Positions 1 through 12,385 are shown, numbered from the stretch's first letter. The stretch is DNA of 64,000 nt from Flavobacterium antarcticum DSM 19726 (GCF_000419685.1 NZ_ATTM01000004.1:361562-425561), one strand, 5' to 3'. The notes: generated by a model from the letters alone, not told the origin. Made by a program: numbers and translations.

Positions 1-2683
1 ACTCACGAATTCTATCAAATACAATTACTGTATCATTCATCGAGTATCCAATTACAGTTAGAATCGCAGCGATAAAATGCTGGTCAATTTCCATTCCAAA
101 TGGAGCCCATTTCCACATAAGTGAATAAATTCCTAAAACGAAGATAACATCATGTGCTACTGCAGCAATGGCACCAAGACTATACTGCCATTTACGGAAA
201 CTGATTGTTAAGTAAACAAATACAATTGCCATCGCTCCTAAAACCGCCCAATAAGAGTTGGTCTTAATATCTTCCGCAACTGTTGGTCCTACTTTTGAAG
301 CTTGCAATATTCCTAATGCTTTACCGTCATAAATATTTACAAATTTATCGTAAGTCATGTCTGCTGCAAAATGTTTTTTCAAACCTTCAAACAACAATGT
401 ATTTACTTCCTCATCAGCAGCTGTTCCATGCTCTTCAACTTTATATTTAGTAGTGATTTTCAATTGATTTTCGCTACCAAAAACTTTAGCTTCAACTCCA
501 CCACCAAATACAGGATTCAATTCTTCTTTAACTTCATCCGTAGAAACTGGTTTTTCAAAACGAACTTGGAAGGTTCTACCACCTACAAAGTCAACACCTT
601 GATTCAATCCATTAGTTGATAAGGAAACAATACTTCCGATAACTACAATTGCAGAGAATATGTACGCATATTTCTTAAATCCTAAAAAGTCAAAATTAAA
701 TTTTGTAAAGAAACCTTTAGAGAAGTCTGTTACAAATCGCAATGTTTTACCTTTATATGCATCCCAATCTAACATGATTCTTGTAATAAAAATTGCAGTA
801 AACAAAGAGGTAAAAATACCGATAAGCAATGTCAATGCAAATCCTTGAATAGGTCCTGTTCCAAATATAAACAATACAATACCAGTTAAAATATGTGTTA
901 CGTTCGCATCCACAATAGAACGCATAGCTCCAGTCCAGCTGTACGATTCACTGATGGCTACATCAAGTGTTTTCCCTAAACGTAATTCTTCTTTCGCTCT
1001 TTCAAATATAATGATATTCGCATCGACGGCTGTACCAACAGTCAATACAATACCTGCAATACCTGGTAAAGTCAATACAAATCCGAAACTTGCAAGAACT
1101 CCAAAAAGGAACAATAAGTTGACTGCCAATGCAATATTTGCATAAAGACCTGCTTTACCGTAGTAAATCATCATCCAAATTGACACAATCAATAATCCTA
1201 ACAACGCCGAGTTGATTCCACTATCAATAGCTTCTTGACCTAAAGATGGTCCTACTACTTCTGATTGAATAATATCTGCTGCAGCAGGCAACTTACCCGC
1301 TTTCAATACGTTCGCTAAATCTTTAGTTTCTGTTACCGTAAATGCACCAGAGATTTGAGAGTTTCCTCCAGCAATAGCTCCAGTTGTAACTCCAGGTGCA
1401 GAATAAACAACATCATCTAAAACGATGGCGATATTTCTTTGTTCTCTGTAAGCTATTCCAGTTAATTCTTCCCAAGTTTTCGCTCCAGCACCATTCATTT
1501 GCATAGACACACTTGGTTTTCCCATTGCATCAAATTCGTCTCTTGCTTCTGTAATTACACCACCGCTCATTGGTGCAACATTGTCTCTATTTCCTTTTAA
1601 AGCATAAAGCGACAATGCTTCCGTTTCAGCTGCTTTATCATCTTTCAAAGTTTCTGGTTTACCCCAAACAAATTTGGCATAACGTTGATCACCTTGTAAT
1701 AAATTACGAATGTCTTGGCGTTTCAAGTAGCTGTTAATTACCGCAGTATCTTTTGGTGAAAACATAGCTAAAATTGGTCCACCACCTTGCGCAATAATTT
1801 TATCAAACAATGGATTATTACCTTTTGCAGTAGCCGAAGAATCAGCATCTGTTAATAGAGACGCTAAAGTATCTGTTACTACAGGAGCTTCTTCTTTTTT
1901 ATTAATTTCAGTTTTTTGCAAAGCTGTATTCGCCGCTCCTAAAAACGGTCCCATTTCTTCTAACTTATAAGTTTCCCAAAACTCTAATTGAGCAGTACTT
2001 GACAATAATTTCTTAATACGATCCACATCTTTTGCTCCTGGAAGCTCCACTAAGATACGACCTGTCTCTCCTAATTTTTGGATATTAGGTTGTGTAACAC
2101 CAAATTTGTCAATACGTTTTCTCAATACTAAGAACGCGCTATTTACAGACTCGTCCACTTTTCTTCTAATTACTTTTTCAGCTTCTGAATCAGTCATTTT
2201 GAAGTTGATTCCGTCTGAACCTTGCATGTTTTTATTTGCAAAAATACTAGGAGAAGCTAATTTAGTTTGTCCATTCGCGTTCTCTTTAAATGCAATAAAG
2301 AAAGCATCAATGTACGTTTGATTCCCTTTTAAATTTTTAGTAGCATCGTCTAAAGATTTATTAAAAATAGGATCTTTAGAATTGTTTGCCAATCCTTTCA
2401 AAACATCTTTAACTGAGATTTGAAGAATAACGTTGATTCCTCCCTCTAAGTCCAATCCTTTGTTGATTTTTTTCTCTTTTACTTCATTGTAAGTAAACAT
2501 TCCCAGAAAAACATCTTGTTTCCCGATGGAATCTAAATAAGCATTTTCTTTTTCGCTGTCTCCATTTGCAAACGCTTTTGCTTTGCTTTCAACGCTACTT
2601 GCCACAAATGTGAAAGAAAGTTGGTAAATACTTACCAATGCAAACAAAATTGCAAAAAATTTAATAAGTCCTCTATTCTGCAT
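1..2683 (-). CDS. secDF: Protein translocase subunit SecDF, C-terminal end beyond the window
   Basis: SecDF is an inner-membrane, proton-driven partner of SecYEG that pulls exported proteins into the periplasm. About 894 codons are visible and the frame is still open at base 1. A first membrane segment (residues about 7-29) is followed by GLDLEGG at 76-82, a large periplasmic domain, a membrane cluster with VDANIIIFERA (about residue 550), a SecF-type entry GVDFVGG, and finally NDTVIVFDRIRE at the edge. SecD and SecF halves are in one chain, which is common in Bacteroidota. The ATG at 2683 fits the membrane-segment start. A long leader of about 115 nt follows the promoter at 2805-2835. Confidence 0.96.
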   Translation of the reverse strand, partial: MQNRGLIKFFAILFALVSIYQLSFTFVASSVESKAKAFANGDSEKENAYLDSIGKQDVFLGMFTYNEVKEKKINKGLDLEGGINVILQISVKDVLKGLANNSKDPIFNKSLDDATKNLKGNQTYIDAFFIAFKENANGQTKLASPSIFANKNMQGSDGINFKMTDSEAEKVIRRKVDESVNSAFLVLRKRIDKFGVTQPNIQKLGETGRILVELPGAKDVDRIKKLLSSTAQLEFWETYKLEEMGPFLGAANTALQKTEINKKEEAPVVTDTLASLLTDADSSATAKGNNPLFDKIIAQGGGPILAMFSPKDTAVINSYLKRQDIRNLLQGDQRYAKFVWGKPETLKDDKAAETEALSLYALKGNRDNVAPMSGGVITEARDEFDAMGKPSVSMQMNGAGAKTWEELTGIAYREQRNIAIVLDDVVYSAPGVTTGAIAGGNSQISGAFTVTETKDLANVLKAGKLPAAADIIQSEVVGPSLGQEAIDSGINSALLGLLIVSIWMMIYYGKAGLYANIALAVNLLFLFGVLASFGFVLTLPGIAGIVLTVGTAVDANIIIFERAKEELRLGKTLDVAISESYSWTGAMRSIVDANVTHILTGIVLFIFGTGPIQGFALTLLIGIFTSLFTAIFITRIMLDWDAYKGKTLRFVTDFSKGFFTKFNFDFLGFKKYAYIFSAIVVIGSIVSLSTNGLNQGVDFVGGRTFQVRFEKPVSTDEVKEELNPVFGGGVEAKVFGSENQLKITTKYKVEEHGTAADEEVNTLLFEGLKKHFAADMTYDKFVNIYDGKALGILQASKVGPTVAEDIKTNSYWAVLGAMAIVFVYLTISFRKWQYSLGAIAAVAHDVIFVLGIYSLMWKWAPFGMEIDQHFIAAILTVIGYSMNDTVIVFDRIRE

Positions 2684-2804
2684 TATTACTAATAATTAAT
2701 TAATTTTATTGTCTTTTGGTGTTTTTAATAATAAATTCACATTTAAATTTCAAGATTAGCTAAAATACTTCAAACTCAAATGCCTCTGCTATTTTTAAAA
2801 CGAG

Positions 2805-2835
2805 CAAATATATAATTTAGATAAAGATTAACCAA
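2805..2835 (-). promoter_or_regulatory. Promoter of secDF
   Basis: On the minus strand there is TTG (2835-2833), 20 nt, then TATATTTG (2812-2805). This matches the known Bacteroidota sigma-A-type promoter (-33 TTG, -7 TAnnTTTG) exactly. It lies between the mdh terminator and secDF, so secDF is probably transcribed on its own. Confidence 0.7.
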
Positions 2836-2851
2836 TTTATTTCTTAATTAA

Positions 2852-2886
2852 TCTTAAAAAAAAGACTGCAGTTGATGCAGTCTTTT
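2852..2886 (-). terminator. Rho-independent terminator after mdh
   Basis: The 11-bp arms AAAAGACTGCA and TGCAGTCTTTT enclose a 5-nt loop. On the minus strand the hairpin runs into a T tract. It sits about 20 bp beyond the mdh stop codon. Confidence 0.85.
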
Positions 2887-2907
2887 CTATATATCTGTAA
2901 TGTGGTA

Positions 2908-3843
2908 TTATTTCAAATTTGCATTTAGTTCCGCATTCATACTTCTAACGGCAGTAGCACTTTTAGCAAACTTCGCTTTTTCATCTTCGTTTAAGGTAAT
3001 ATCTACAATTTCTTCGATACCATTTCTTCCGATAATACAAGGAACACCAATGCAAATATCACTTTCTCCATATTCCCCTTCTAGGAAAACAGAACAAGCA
3101 ATCATTTTCTTTTGATTGTTCAAAATACTATCTACTAAGTAAGCTACTGAAGCTCCTGGAGCATACCAAGCCGAAGTTCCTAGTAAACCTGTTAAAGTTG
3201 CACCACCAACCATTGTGTCAGCTGCTACTTTATCTAATTCCTCTTGCGATAAAAATTCAGAAACCGGAATACCGTTGTAAGAAGCCAAACGAGTCAATGG
3301 AATCATTGTCGTATCTCCGTGTCCACCAATTACCATTGCCGAAACGTCTCTTTGTGGCTTGTTTAATGCTTTTGATAAATAATATCTGAAACGTGAACTA
3401 TCTAAAGCACCACCCATTCCGATGATTCTATTTTTTGGCAAACCTGTCGCTTTTAACGCCAAGTAAGTCATCGTGTCCATTGGATTAGAAACCACAACGA
3501 TGATTGCGTTTGGTGAATTTGCCAATACATTTTCTGAAACTGATTTTACAATTCCAGCATTGATGCCAATTAATTCTTCACGCGTCATTCCTGGTTTTCT
3601 TGGAATTCCAGAAGTAATAACAACTACATCACTGTTTGCTGTTTTTGTATAATCATTCGTAACTCCTGAAAGCTGTGTATTGAATCCTGTATTAGAAGCA
3701 CATTGCATGATATCCATCGCCTTACCTTCAGCAAAACCTTCTTTGATATCTAATAAAACTACTTCACTTGCAATTCCTCTGTAAGAAATTACATCTGCAC
3801 AAGATGCTCCAACGTTTCCAGCACCAACTATTGTAACTTTCAT
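2908..3843 (-). CDS. mdh: Malate dehydrogenase (NAD-dependent, LDH-like type)
   Basis: It interconverts malate and oxaloacetate in the TCA cycle, in the cytoplasm. The 311 residues match the usual length. Visible features are the Rossmann loop GAGNVG (7-12), Asp32 at the end of the second strand (an NAD-preferring feature), the mobile substrate loop PRKPGMTR with Arg82 and Arg88, Asn120, the Asp148/Arg151 pair and catalytic His175 in GGHGD. It follows the DUF6588-like gene by 25 bp and is closed by a strong hairpin terminator, so it is probably the last gene of the gyrB transcript. Confidence 0.96.
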   Translation of the reverse strand: MKVTIVGAGNVGASCADVISYRGIASEVVLLDIKEGFAEGKAMDIMQCASNTGFNTQLSGVTNDYTKTANSDVVVITSGIPRKPGMTREELIGINAGIVKSVSENVLANSPNAIIVVVSNPMDTMTYLALKATGLPKNRIIGMGGALDSSRFRYYLSKALNKPQRDVSAMVIGGHGDTTMIPLTRLASYNGIPVSEFLSQEELDKVAADTMVGGATLTGLLGTSAWYAPGASVAYLVDSILNNQKKMIACSVFLEGEYGESDICIGVPCIIGRNGIEEIVDITLNEDEKAKFAKSATAVRSMNAELNANLK

Positions 3844-3868
3844 ATTATGTTGTGTTTAAATTTATTAT

Positions 3869-6812
<2,944 letters not shown>

Positions 6813-6842
6813 TTATATTCTGAATAAATTTAATTTAACGAA

Positions 6843-6850
6843 CAAATATA
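6843..6850 (-). promoter_or_regulatory. Probable -7 box for gyrB
   Basis: TATATTTG on the minus strand matches TAnnTTTG and lies 36 nt before the gyrB ATG. The nearest TTG is only 14 nt upstream, so the -33 element is not canonical. Confidence 0.5.
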
Positions 6851-7029
6851 ACGAAACGAAGCGACAATTCATTGTAAATACGCATTTAGCGAGAGTAAGT
6901 TATTAACATTTGTTCGTTAAAACATGCGAGATTAAGCTCAAAAATAGTACGATAAAACGGTGCATTACTGATTACTCAAATTTGAAGCAAAAAACATAAA
7001 ATATTCACAAATAAAATAAAAATAAATAG

Positions 7030-7037
7030 TACGTTTG
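7030..7037 (+). promoter_or_regulatory. Probable -7 box for the beta-barrel gene at 7060
   Basis: TACGTTTG matches TAnnTTTG and ends 22 nt before the ATG. No TTG is found at the expected -33 distance; TTC is present 23 nt upstream. Confidence 0.45.
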
Positions 7038-7059
7038 TTACCTTTTTAAAAACAAAAAC

Positions 7060-7680
7060 ATGAAAAAATTATTTTTGACAGCCTTTTTAACTTTAGGCTG
7101 TTTCTTGTTTTCTTTTGCGCAAAACAAAGGAGATGTAGAATTTGGCGTTAATTTAGGTTTTAACTTATCAAATGCTACAGCAGATTCTTTTTCTACAGAT
7201 ACCGGAACTGGTTTCAATGTAGGATTCTCTACTGATTACTTTTTTTCAGACCATTGGAGTATCAAAGGAAAATTAATCTACGACCAAAAAGGTTGGGATA
7301 ATGGTTATTTTCAAGGTCAAGCTGGTGTTCATGAACCGGACGCAGACTATAATTTGAACTACTTGACTATTCCTGTTACTGCAAATTGGCACTTTGGAAG
7401 TAAACGAAATTGGTATTTGCATTTTGGCCCTTACGTGGGATTTCTTTTAAACGCTAAAGAAAGCTCTTTAAACACTGAAGTTACAGATTACTACAGTTCC
7501 ACTGATTTTGGCTTAGCCGTGGGAATTGGAGTAAAAATACCTGTATCAGACAAGTTGAAGATATTCATCGAATACGATGGACAAAGCGGCTTTCTAGATA
7601 TTTTTAGAGACAATAGAGATGATGTTGTAACTGGAGCAAGAAGTGCATTCAATGTTGGCTTGAACTTCATGATGAAATAG
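7060..7680 (+). CDS. Small outer-membrane beta-barrel protein (PorT/OmpA-like family)
   Basis: This 206-residue protein starts with a clear Sec signal peptide (hydrophobic core LFLTAFLTLGCFLFS, cleavage probably after SFAQ). It then has eight or so amphipathic strands with glycine and aromatic residues, for example VGFSTDYFFSDHWSIKGKL and WYLHFGPYVGFLL, typical of the outer-membrane beta-barrel superfamily common in Bacteroidota. It stands alone, divergent from gyrB and convergent with the acidic protein gene. Substrate or role cannot be inferred. It is not necessarily the T9SS component PorT, which shares only the fold. Confidence 0.75.
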   Translation: MKKLFLTAFLTLGCFLFSFAQNKGDVEFGVNLGFNLSNATADSFSTDTGTGFNVGFSTDYFFSDHWSIKGKLIYDQKGWDNGYFQGQAGVHEPDADYNLNYLTIPVTANWHFGSKRNWYLHFGPYVGFLLNAKESSLNTEVTDYYSSTDFGLAVGIGVKIPVSDKLKIFIEYDGQSGFLDIFRDNRDDVVTGARSAFNVGLNFMMK

Positions 7681-7700
7681 TTTTCCCTTTTACATAAGCA

Positions 7701-7731
7701 AAAATGCCGTTTGAAATTCGAACGGCATTTT
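7701..7731. terminator. Bidirectional terminator between convergent genes
   Basis: The 10-bp arms AAATGCCGTT and AACGGCATTT are flanked by A and T tracts on both sides. It lies between the stop codons at 7680 and 7735 and can serve both genes. Confidence 0.85.
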
Positions 7732-7734
7732 TTA

Positions 7735-8091
7735 TTATAAATCATTTTCTCCTTTGTTCTCTTCTAAATCTTCGTGGTTATCACCGCCAATTGAGTAATA
7801 ATTATTCTCTTCATCTTCACTTCCCACATTTTCTAATTCATCATCTAACTCTGAACCGGGAACATCCAAATCTGTACCTGTTTTTACAGTCTCAAAATCG
7901 AGTTCGTTACGTTTATTAGCAATTCGCGGATCAATTGTTTGCTTCATTCTTGTTGGATCACTTGGATCAATATCTTCTTCTTTTTTCCCTTGTCGGTACA
8001 TATCCTCACTTGGTGGATAATTTAAAAAATCAGGCACTTTTGAATCGTCTTTTCCTTCTTTATGATCGTGTTTATCTGAATTATTCATCAC
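7735..8091 (-). CDS. Acidic, probably disordered protein of unknown function
   Basis: A 118-residue protein with no signal peptide or membrane segment. It is rich in Asp, Glu, Asn and Lys, with an acidic C-terminal half (SELDDELENVGSEDEEN, then GDNHEDLEEN). Such composition suggests an intrinsically disordered protein. Similar small acidic proteins occur in other Bacteroidota, but I know of no defined function. Two ATG codons lie side by side at the start. The gene is monocistronic, between the terminators at 7701-7731 and 8181-8208. Confidence 0.7.
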   Translation of the reverse strand: MMNNSDKHDHKEGKDDSKVPDFLNYPPSEDMYRQGKKEEDIDPSDPTRMKQTIDPRIANKRNELDFETVKTGTDLDVPGSELDDELENVGSEDEENNYYSIGGDNHEDLEENKGENDL

Positions 8092-8180
8092 AATTGGTTT
8101 TAAAAATTAAGTATTGAAAGTTACTTAAAAATTCCACGATATAATTATACGATTACTGCCATACCTTATGTTATTTCACA

Positions 8181-8208
8181 AAAAAAGTCTGCCGTTAAGC
8201 AGACTTTT
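8181..8208 (-). terminator. Terminator after lpdA
   Basis: The 10-bp arms AAAAGTCTGC and GCAGACTTTT enclose a 6-nt loop, followed on the minus strand by a T tract. It is 54 bp beyond the lpdA stop. Confidence 0.82.
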
Positions 8209-8261
8209 CAATATAAACATCAATGGCAATTGTAATTTAAATAACAATTACATAATAAATC

Positions 8262-9650
8262 TTACATGTGAATTACTTCGTCATACGCTGCTGCAACGGC
8301 TTCCATAACCGCCTCACTCATTGTTGGGTGTGGGTGAATTGTTTTCAACACCTCATGACCCGTAGTTTCTAATTTACGTCCCAAAACTGCTTCTGCAATC
8401 ATGTCTGTAACTCCAGCACCAATCATGTGACAACCTAACCATTCGCCGTATTTTGCGTCGAAAATCACTTTTACGAAACCATCTTTTGCACCAGAAGCAC
8501 TTGCTTTACCCGAAGCCGAAAATGGGAATTTTCCAATTTTCAAATCGTATCCTTTTTCTCTTGCTTGTTTTTCAGTCAAACCAACAGAAGCAATTTCTGG
8601 AGTCGCATACGTACAACCTGGGATATTTCCATAATCAATTGGGTCCACGTGCATTCCTGCAATTTTCTCCACACAAGTAATTCCTTCAGCAGAAGCTACG
8701 TGAGCCAAAGCTTGCCCCGGAACTACATCACCAATTGCGTAATATCCTGGAACATTCGTTTGGTAAAAATCGTCAACTATAATCTTATCTTTTTCAAAAG
8801 TGATACCTACTTCTCCTAAACCAATATTTTCGATGTTTGATTTAATTCCAACAGCAGAAAGTAAAATATCAGCTTCTAAAATCTCTTCGCCTTTAGCTGT
8901 TTTTACAGTTGCTTTTACTCCAGCACCTGAAGTATCCACTTTTTCAACAGAAGAATTAGTCATGATTTTTACACCCGCTTTCTTCATTGAGCGCTCCATT
9001 TGTTTTGAAATATCTTCGTCTTCAACTGGAACAATATTTGGCATAAATTCAACGATAGTCACATCCGTTCCCATTGAATTATAAAAGTGAGCAAACTCAA
9101 CTCCAATAGCACCTGAACCTACGATAATCATCGATTTTGGTTGTTCTGCAAGAGTCATTGCTTGACGGTAACCAATTACTTTTTTACCATCTTGTGGCAA
9201 ACTTGGCAATTCGCGAGAACGCGCTCCCGTAGCAATAATAATATGGTCTCCTGAATATTCAGTTGTTTTTCCGGCTGCGTCAGTAACGTCAATTTTCTTA
9301 CCCGTTTTGATTTTTCCAGTTCCTTGAATAACGTCTATTTTGTTTTTCTTCATCAAAAACTCAATCCCTTTACTCATTCCGTTGGCAACACCTCTTGAGC
9401 GTTGAACAACAGCGCTAAAATCCTTGTCGAATTCTGAAATAGTCAATCCGTAATCAGAAGCATGTTTTAAATAATCGAAAACTTGAGCAGATTTCAATAA
9501 TGCTTTCGTTGGAATACAACCCCAATTCAAGCAAACGCCACCTAAACTTTCTTTCTCGATTACAGCGGTTTTAAAACCCAATTGCGAAGCACGAATCGCA
9601 GTTACATAACCACCTGGTCCACTTCCTAAAACAATAATATCGTATTTCAT
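8262..9650 (-). CDS. lpdA: Dihydrolipoyl dehydrogenase (E3)
   Basis: This flavoprotein reoxidises the lipoyl groups of 2-oxoacid dehydrogenase complexes and the glycine cleavage system, passing electrons to NAD. The length of 462 residues is typical. Visible features are the FAD-binding GSGPGGY (9-15), the redox disulfide Cys40/Cys45 in GGVCLNWGCIPTKA, the NAD-binding GSGAIGVEFA, the second FAD motif YAIGDV, and the C-terminal catalytic pair His441/Glu446 in HPHPTMSE. No E1 or E2 gene is adjacent, so it probably serves several complexes. It is transcribed alone. Confidence 0.97.
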   Translation of the reverse strand: MKYDIIVLGSGPGGYVTAIRASQLGFKTAVIEKESLGGVCLNWGCIPTKALLKSAQVFDYLKHASDYGLTISEFDKDFSAVVQRSRGVANGMSKGIEFLMKKNKIDVIQGTGKIKTGKKIDVTDAAGKTTEYSGDHIIIATGARSRELPSLPQDGKKVIGYRQAMTLAEQPKSMIIVGSGAIGVEFAHFYNSMGTDVTIVEFMPNIVPVEDEDISKQMERSMKKAGVKIMTNSSVEKVDTSGAGVKATVKTAKGEEILEADILLSAVGIKSNIENIGLGEVGITFEKDKIIVDDFYQTNVPGYYAIGDVVPGQALAHVASAEGITCVEKIAGMHVDPIDYGNIPGCTYATPEIASVGLTEKQAREKGYDLKIGKFPFSASGKASASGAKDGFVKVIFDAKYGEWLGCHMIGAGVTDMIAEAVLGRKLETTGHEVLKTIHPHPTMSEAVMEAVAAAYDEVIHM

Positions 9651-9795
9651 TTTTTCTTTGGTTTAATATTTTATAAAAAAGAAACGGCCAAATGCACATT
9701 TCTTACATTTAAAAATTGTCGTTTTTCAGGTAGCGAAAATAAGCAATTATTCTGTTTTAGAAAAACTTCAAAGTTGTTTATTTTTTGTCGAAAAA

Positions 9796-11556
9796 TTATC
9801 CGATTTTCTCCACTGAAAACTGTGAATCATACAGTCGTTTATAGTACCCATTTTCGCGATGCACTAAATCATAATGATTTCCTTGCTCTACAATCAAACC
9901 TTTGTCCATCACAATAATTTTATCAGCGTTGATAATTGTCGCTAATCGGTGTGCAATTACAATTGAAGTTCGACCTTTAGTAACGGTTTCTGTTGCTCTT
10001 TGAATTAATTCTTCAGAATAAGTATCTATCGAAGAAGTTGCTTCATCCAAAATCAAAATACTTGGATTACTCACATACGCTCTTAAAAAAGCGATTAATT
10101 GGCGTTGACCAGAAGACAACATCACTCCTCTTTCTTTTACATTATAATCGTAACCGTTTGGCAAATTCATAATAAATGGATGCACTCCAATATTTTTTGC
10201 AGCAGCAATCACATCTTCTCTCGAAATTTCTGCATTATTAAGCGTAATATTATTGTGAATCGTATCTGCAAATAAGAAAACATCTTGTAAAACGACAGCA
10301 ATTTGTTTTCGCAATGATTCTAGCGAATAGCTATTAATGTTTTCTCCATCAATACAAATGGTTCCCGAATTAATTTCGTAAAAACGATTCAACAAGTTAA
10401 TAATTGTCGATTTACCAGCTCCTGTAGAACCAACGATTGCAACAGTTTCGCCCGGATTCACTTTTAAATTAATTCCTTTAATTACTTCTTCATTTTCTAA
10501 ATAACCAAAATGAACGTCCTTGAATTCAATTTGACCTTCAAAAACGGGAGCGATAAGAGCGCCTTTGTCTTGAATTTGATCCTCAGTATCTAAAATATCA
10601 AAAACACGATTTGCGGCAATCATACCCATTTGCATCTCGTTGAATTTATCTGCAATTTGTCGCAAAGGATTAAAAAGCATAGTGATGAACATCGTGTAGG
10701 AAAATAAATCTCCAAAAGTGGTATCTAAATCACCGCCTAAAATTCGGGTTCCACCGTACCAAACCACCATTCCTAAAGTCAGCGATGAAATAATATCAGC
10801 AATCGGGAAAAATATGGAGTTGTACCAAACAGTTTGAATCCACGCTTTTTTGTGTTTGTCGTTGATCTCGCTGAATTTCCGCGCTTCAATTGTCTCTCTA
10901 TTAAACAATTGAACGATTTTCATTCCCGTCACACGTTCTTGTACAAAGGTATTCATGTTTGAAATCTGTGTTCTAACTTCTTGAAACGCGACTTGCATTT
11001 TCTGCTGGAAAATACGTGTAATGATGACTAAAATAGGCATTGCCACAATTACAATCCAAGTCAATTTCCAATTCATATAAAACATAAAAATCAACACCAC
11101 GACCATTTTCATTAAATCACTGACAATCATAAACAAACCTTGACTGAAAATTTTTGCAATAGCTTCAATGTCAGAAACTGAACGCGTTACCAATTGGCCA
11201 ACTGGCGCGTTATCAAAATATTTCATTCTAAAACTCAACAAGTGTTTGAACAATTTAGTTCGGATGTCTTTTACGATATCTTGTCCGAGCCAGTTGGCCC
11301 AATACACAAAGTAAAACTGCGAAATAACTTCCAGTAATAACACAATTCCCATCAAAATAATATAGAAAAGAAGGCCTTTTCCATCATGAGTTTGAATATA
11401 ACCGTCAACCGTTTGCTTCAACAAATAAGGACGTAATGCTGCGAAAATAGACAACGCGATTGCCCAAACAATAACGCTATTAAAACGCCATTTGTAAGGC
11501 TTGGTGTACACCATTATTCGTTTAAAAACTTTTGTATCGAATGCTTTTGCTTTCAT
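9796..11556 (-). CDS. ABC transporter, fused permease and ATPase (MsbA-like exporter)
   Basis: A 586-residue half transporter with an N-terminal six-helix membrane domain (about 25-330) and a C-terminal ATPase: Walker A GSTGAGKS near 375, signature LSSGQRQ near 480, Walker B ILILDEATSSID near 505, and the switch His in AHRLAT. This is the exporter class that moves lipids or hydrophobic compounds; the substrate cannot be told from sequence. It probably acts as a homodimer, since no partner half is adjacent. It follows truA by 53 bp, a gap filled by degenerate heptamer repeats that end 4 nt before its ATG. Confidence 0.9.
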   Translation of the reverse strand: MKAKAFDTKVFKRIMVYTKPYKWRFNSVIVWAIALSIFAALRPYLLKQTVDGYIQTHDGKGLLFYIILMGIVLLLEVISQFYFVYWANWLGQDIVKDIRTKLFKHLLSFRMKYFDNAPVGQLVTRSVSDIEAIAKIFSQGLFMIVSDLMKMVVVLIFMFYMNWKLTWIVIVAMPILVIITRIFQQKMQVAFQEVRTQISNMNTFVQERVTGMKIVQLFNRETIEARKFSEINDKHKKAWIQTVWYNSIFFPIADIISSLTLGMVVWYGGTRILGGDLDTTFGDLFSYTMFITMLFNPLRQIADKFNEMQMGMIAANRVFDILDTEDQIQDKGALIAPVFEGQIEFKDVHFGYLENEEVIKGINLKVNPGETVAIVGSTGAGKSTIINLLNRFYEINSGTICIDGENINSYSLESLRKQIAVVLQDVFLFADTIHNNITLNNAEISREDVIAAAKNIGVHPFIMNLPNGYDYNVKERGVMLSSGQRQLIAFLRAYVSNPSILILDEATSSIDTYSEELIQRATETVTKGRTSIVIAHRLATIINADKIIVMDKGLIVEQGNHYDLVHRENGYYKRLYDSQFSVEKIG

Positions 11557-11616
11557 TAAAATTTTAGATTTATGGCTTTAGATTTATGACAAAACTTATA
11601 CCCTATAACTTATAAC
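11557..11616 (-). repeat. Degenerate 7-bp tandem repeats before the ABC exporter gene
   Basis: Read on the minus strand from the truA stop codon, the gap is eight heptads: GTTATAA, GTTATAG, GGTATAA, GTTTTGT, CATAAAT, CTAAAGC, CATAAAT, CTAAAAT, then TTTA and the ATG. The last four form a duplicated 14-mer. The first heptad contains the truA stop codon. Confidence 0.65.
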
Positions 11617-12356
11617 AATTCTATATAATCGTACTTAATTTCAGTTAAATAAAGTCCGCATGCGGGAACTGAAAACCCTGCTTTTTTTCGGTCTTTACTT
11701 TCAATTATGATTTGGAAATCGGCTTTTGAAATTTTACCTAAACCTACATAAACTAAAGTTCCAACAATGGACCGAACCATATTCCGCAAGAATCGATCTG
11801 CTGAAATGGTAAACGTAAGTTGGTCGTCTTCTTCTTTCCAAAATGCTTTGGTAATTTTACAATTAAACGTGTTTACATCCGTATGTACTTTTGAAAAACA
11901 TTGAAAATCGTTGTGTTTCATCAGCAAAGATGCGGCATCATTCATCGCTTCAACATTTAATTTCTTATTGTAATACCAACTCAATTCATCCAAAAAAACA
12001 TTTTTTGAAAGATTAATTTTATATTCATACGTTCGTTGTTTTGCATCAAAACGGGCATGTGCATTTTCATCAACAAGGATAATATTTGAAACCGCGATAT
12101 CTTTTGGTAAAAACGAATTTAATTTATGGACAATGGTTTTTGAATCTATTTCATTTTCATAATCAAAATGAGCGAACATTTGACTTGCATGAACGCCTGT
12201 ATCAGTTCGGCCGGCTCCCATAATTGCGATATTCTTGTCATTCAAAACAACGCCAAGTGCTTTAGTCAACGTTTCTTGTACAGAAGTAGCATTCGGTTGA
12301 ATTTGCCAACCGTGGTAGTTTGTTCCGTTATAAGAAAGTTGTATAAAAAACCGCAA
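11610..12356 (-). CDS. truA: tRNA pseudouridine(38-40) synthase TruA
   Basis: It converts U38-U40 in the anticodon stem-loop of many tRNAs to pseudouridine. The length of 248 residues is usual. The N-terminal segment YNGTNYHGWQ and the catalytic loop GAGRTDTGVHA, with catalytic Asp52, are clear, as is the C-terminal FLRNMVRSIVGTL motif. The start is TTG at 12356: no in-frame ATG precedes the conserved beginning, and a perfect TAnnTTTG box (12378-12385) lies just upstream. It is followed by the ABC exporter gene. Confidence 0.95.
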   Translation of the reverse strand: MRFFIQLSYNGTNYHGWQIQPNATSVQETLTKALGVVLNDKNIAIMGAGRTDTGVHASQMFAHFDYENEIDSKTIVHKLNSFLPKDIAVSNIILVDENAHARFDAKQRTYEYKINLSKNVFLDELSWYYNKKLNVEAMNDAASLLMKHNDFQCFSKVHTDVNTFNCKITKAFWKEEDDQLTFTISADRFLRNMVRSIVGTLVYVGLGKISKADFQIIIESKDRKKAGFSVPACGLYLTEIKYDYIELL

Positions 12357-12377
12357 TATCCTGAAAATTTAAGGCTA

Positions 12378-12385
12378 CAAAGATA
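12378..12385 (-). promoter_or_regulatory. Probable -7 box for truA
   Basis: TATCTTTG on the minus strand matches TAnnTTTG and predicts a leader of about 15 nt before the TTG start. No TTG is present at the -33 distance. Confidence 0.5.

Noticed and set aside
371..2321. Several plus-strand open frames opposite secDF (for example at 371, 660, 954 and 2106)
   Set aside because: They are antisense to a clear SecDF reading frame, have low-complexity or unfamiliar sequences, and show no start context; they are shadows of the real gene.
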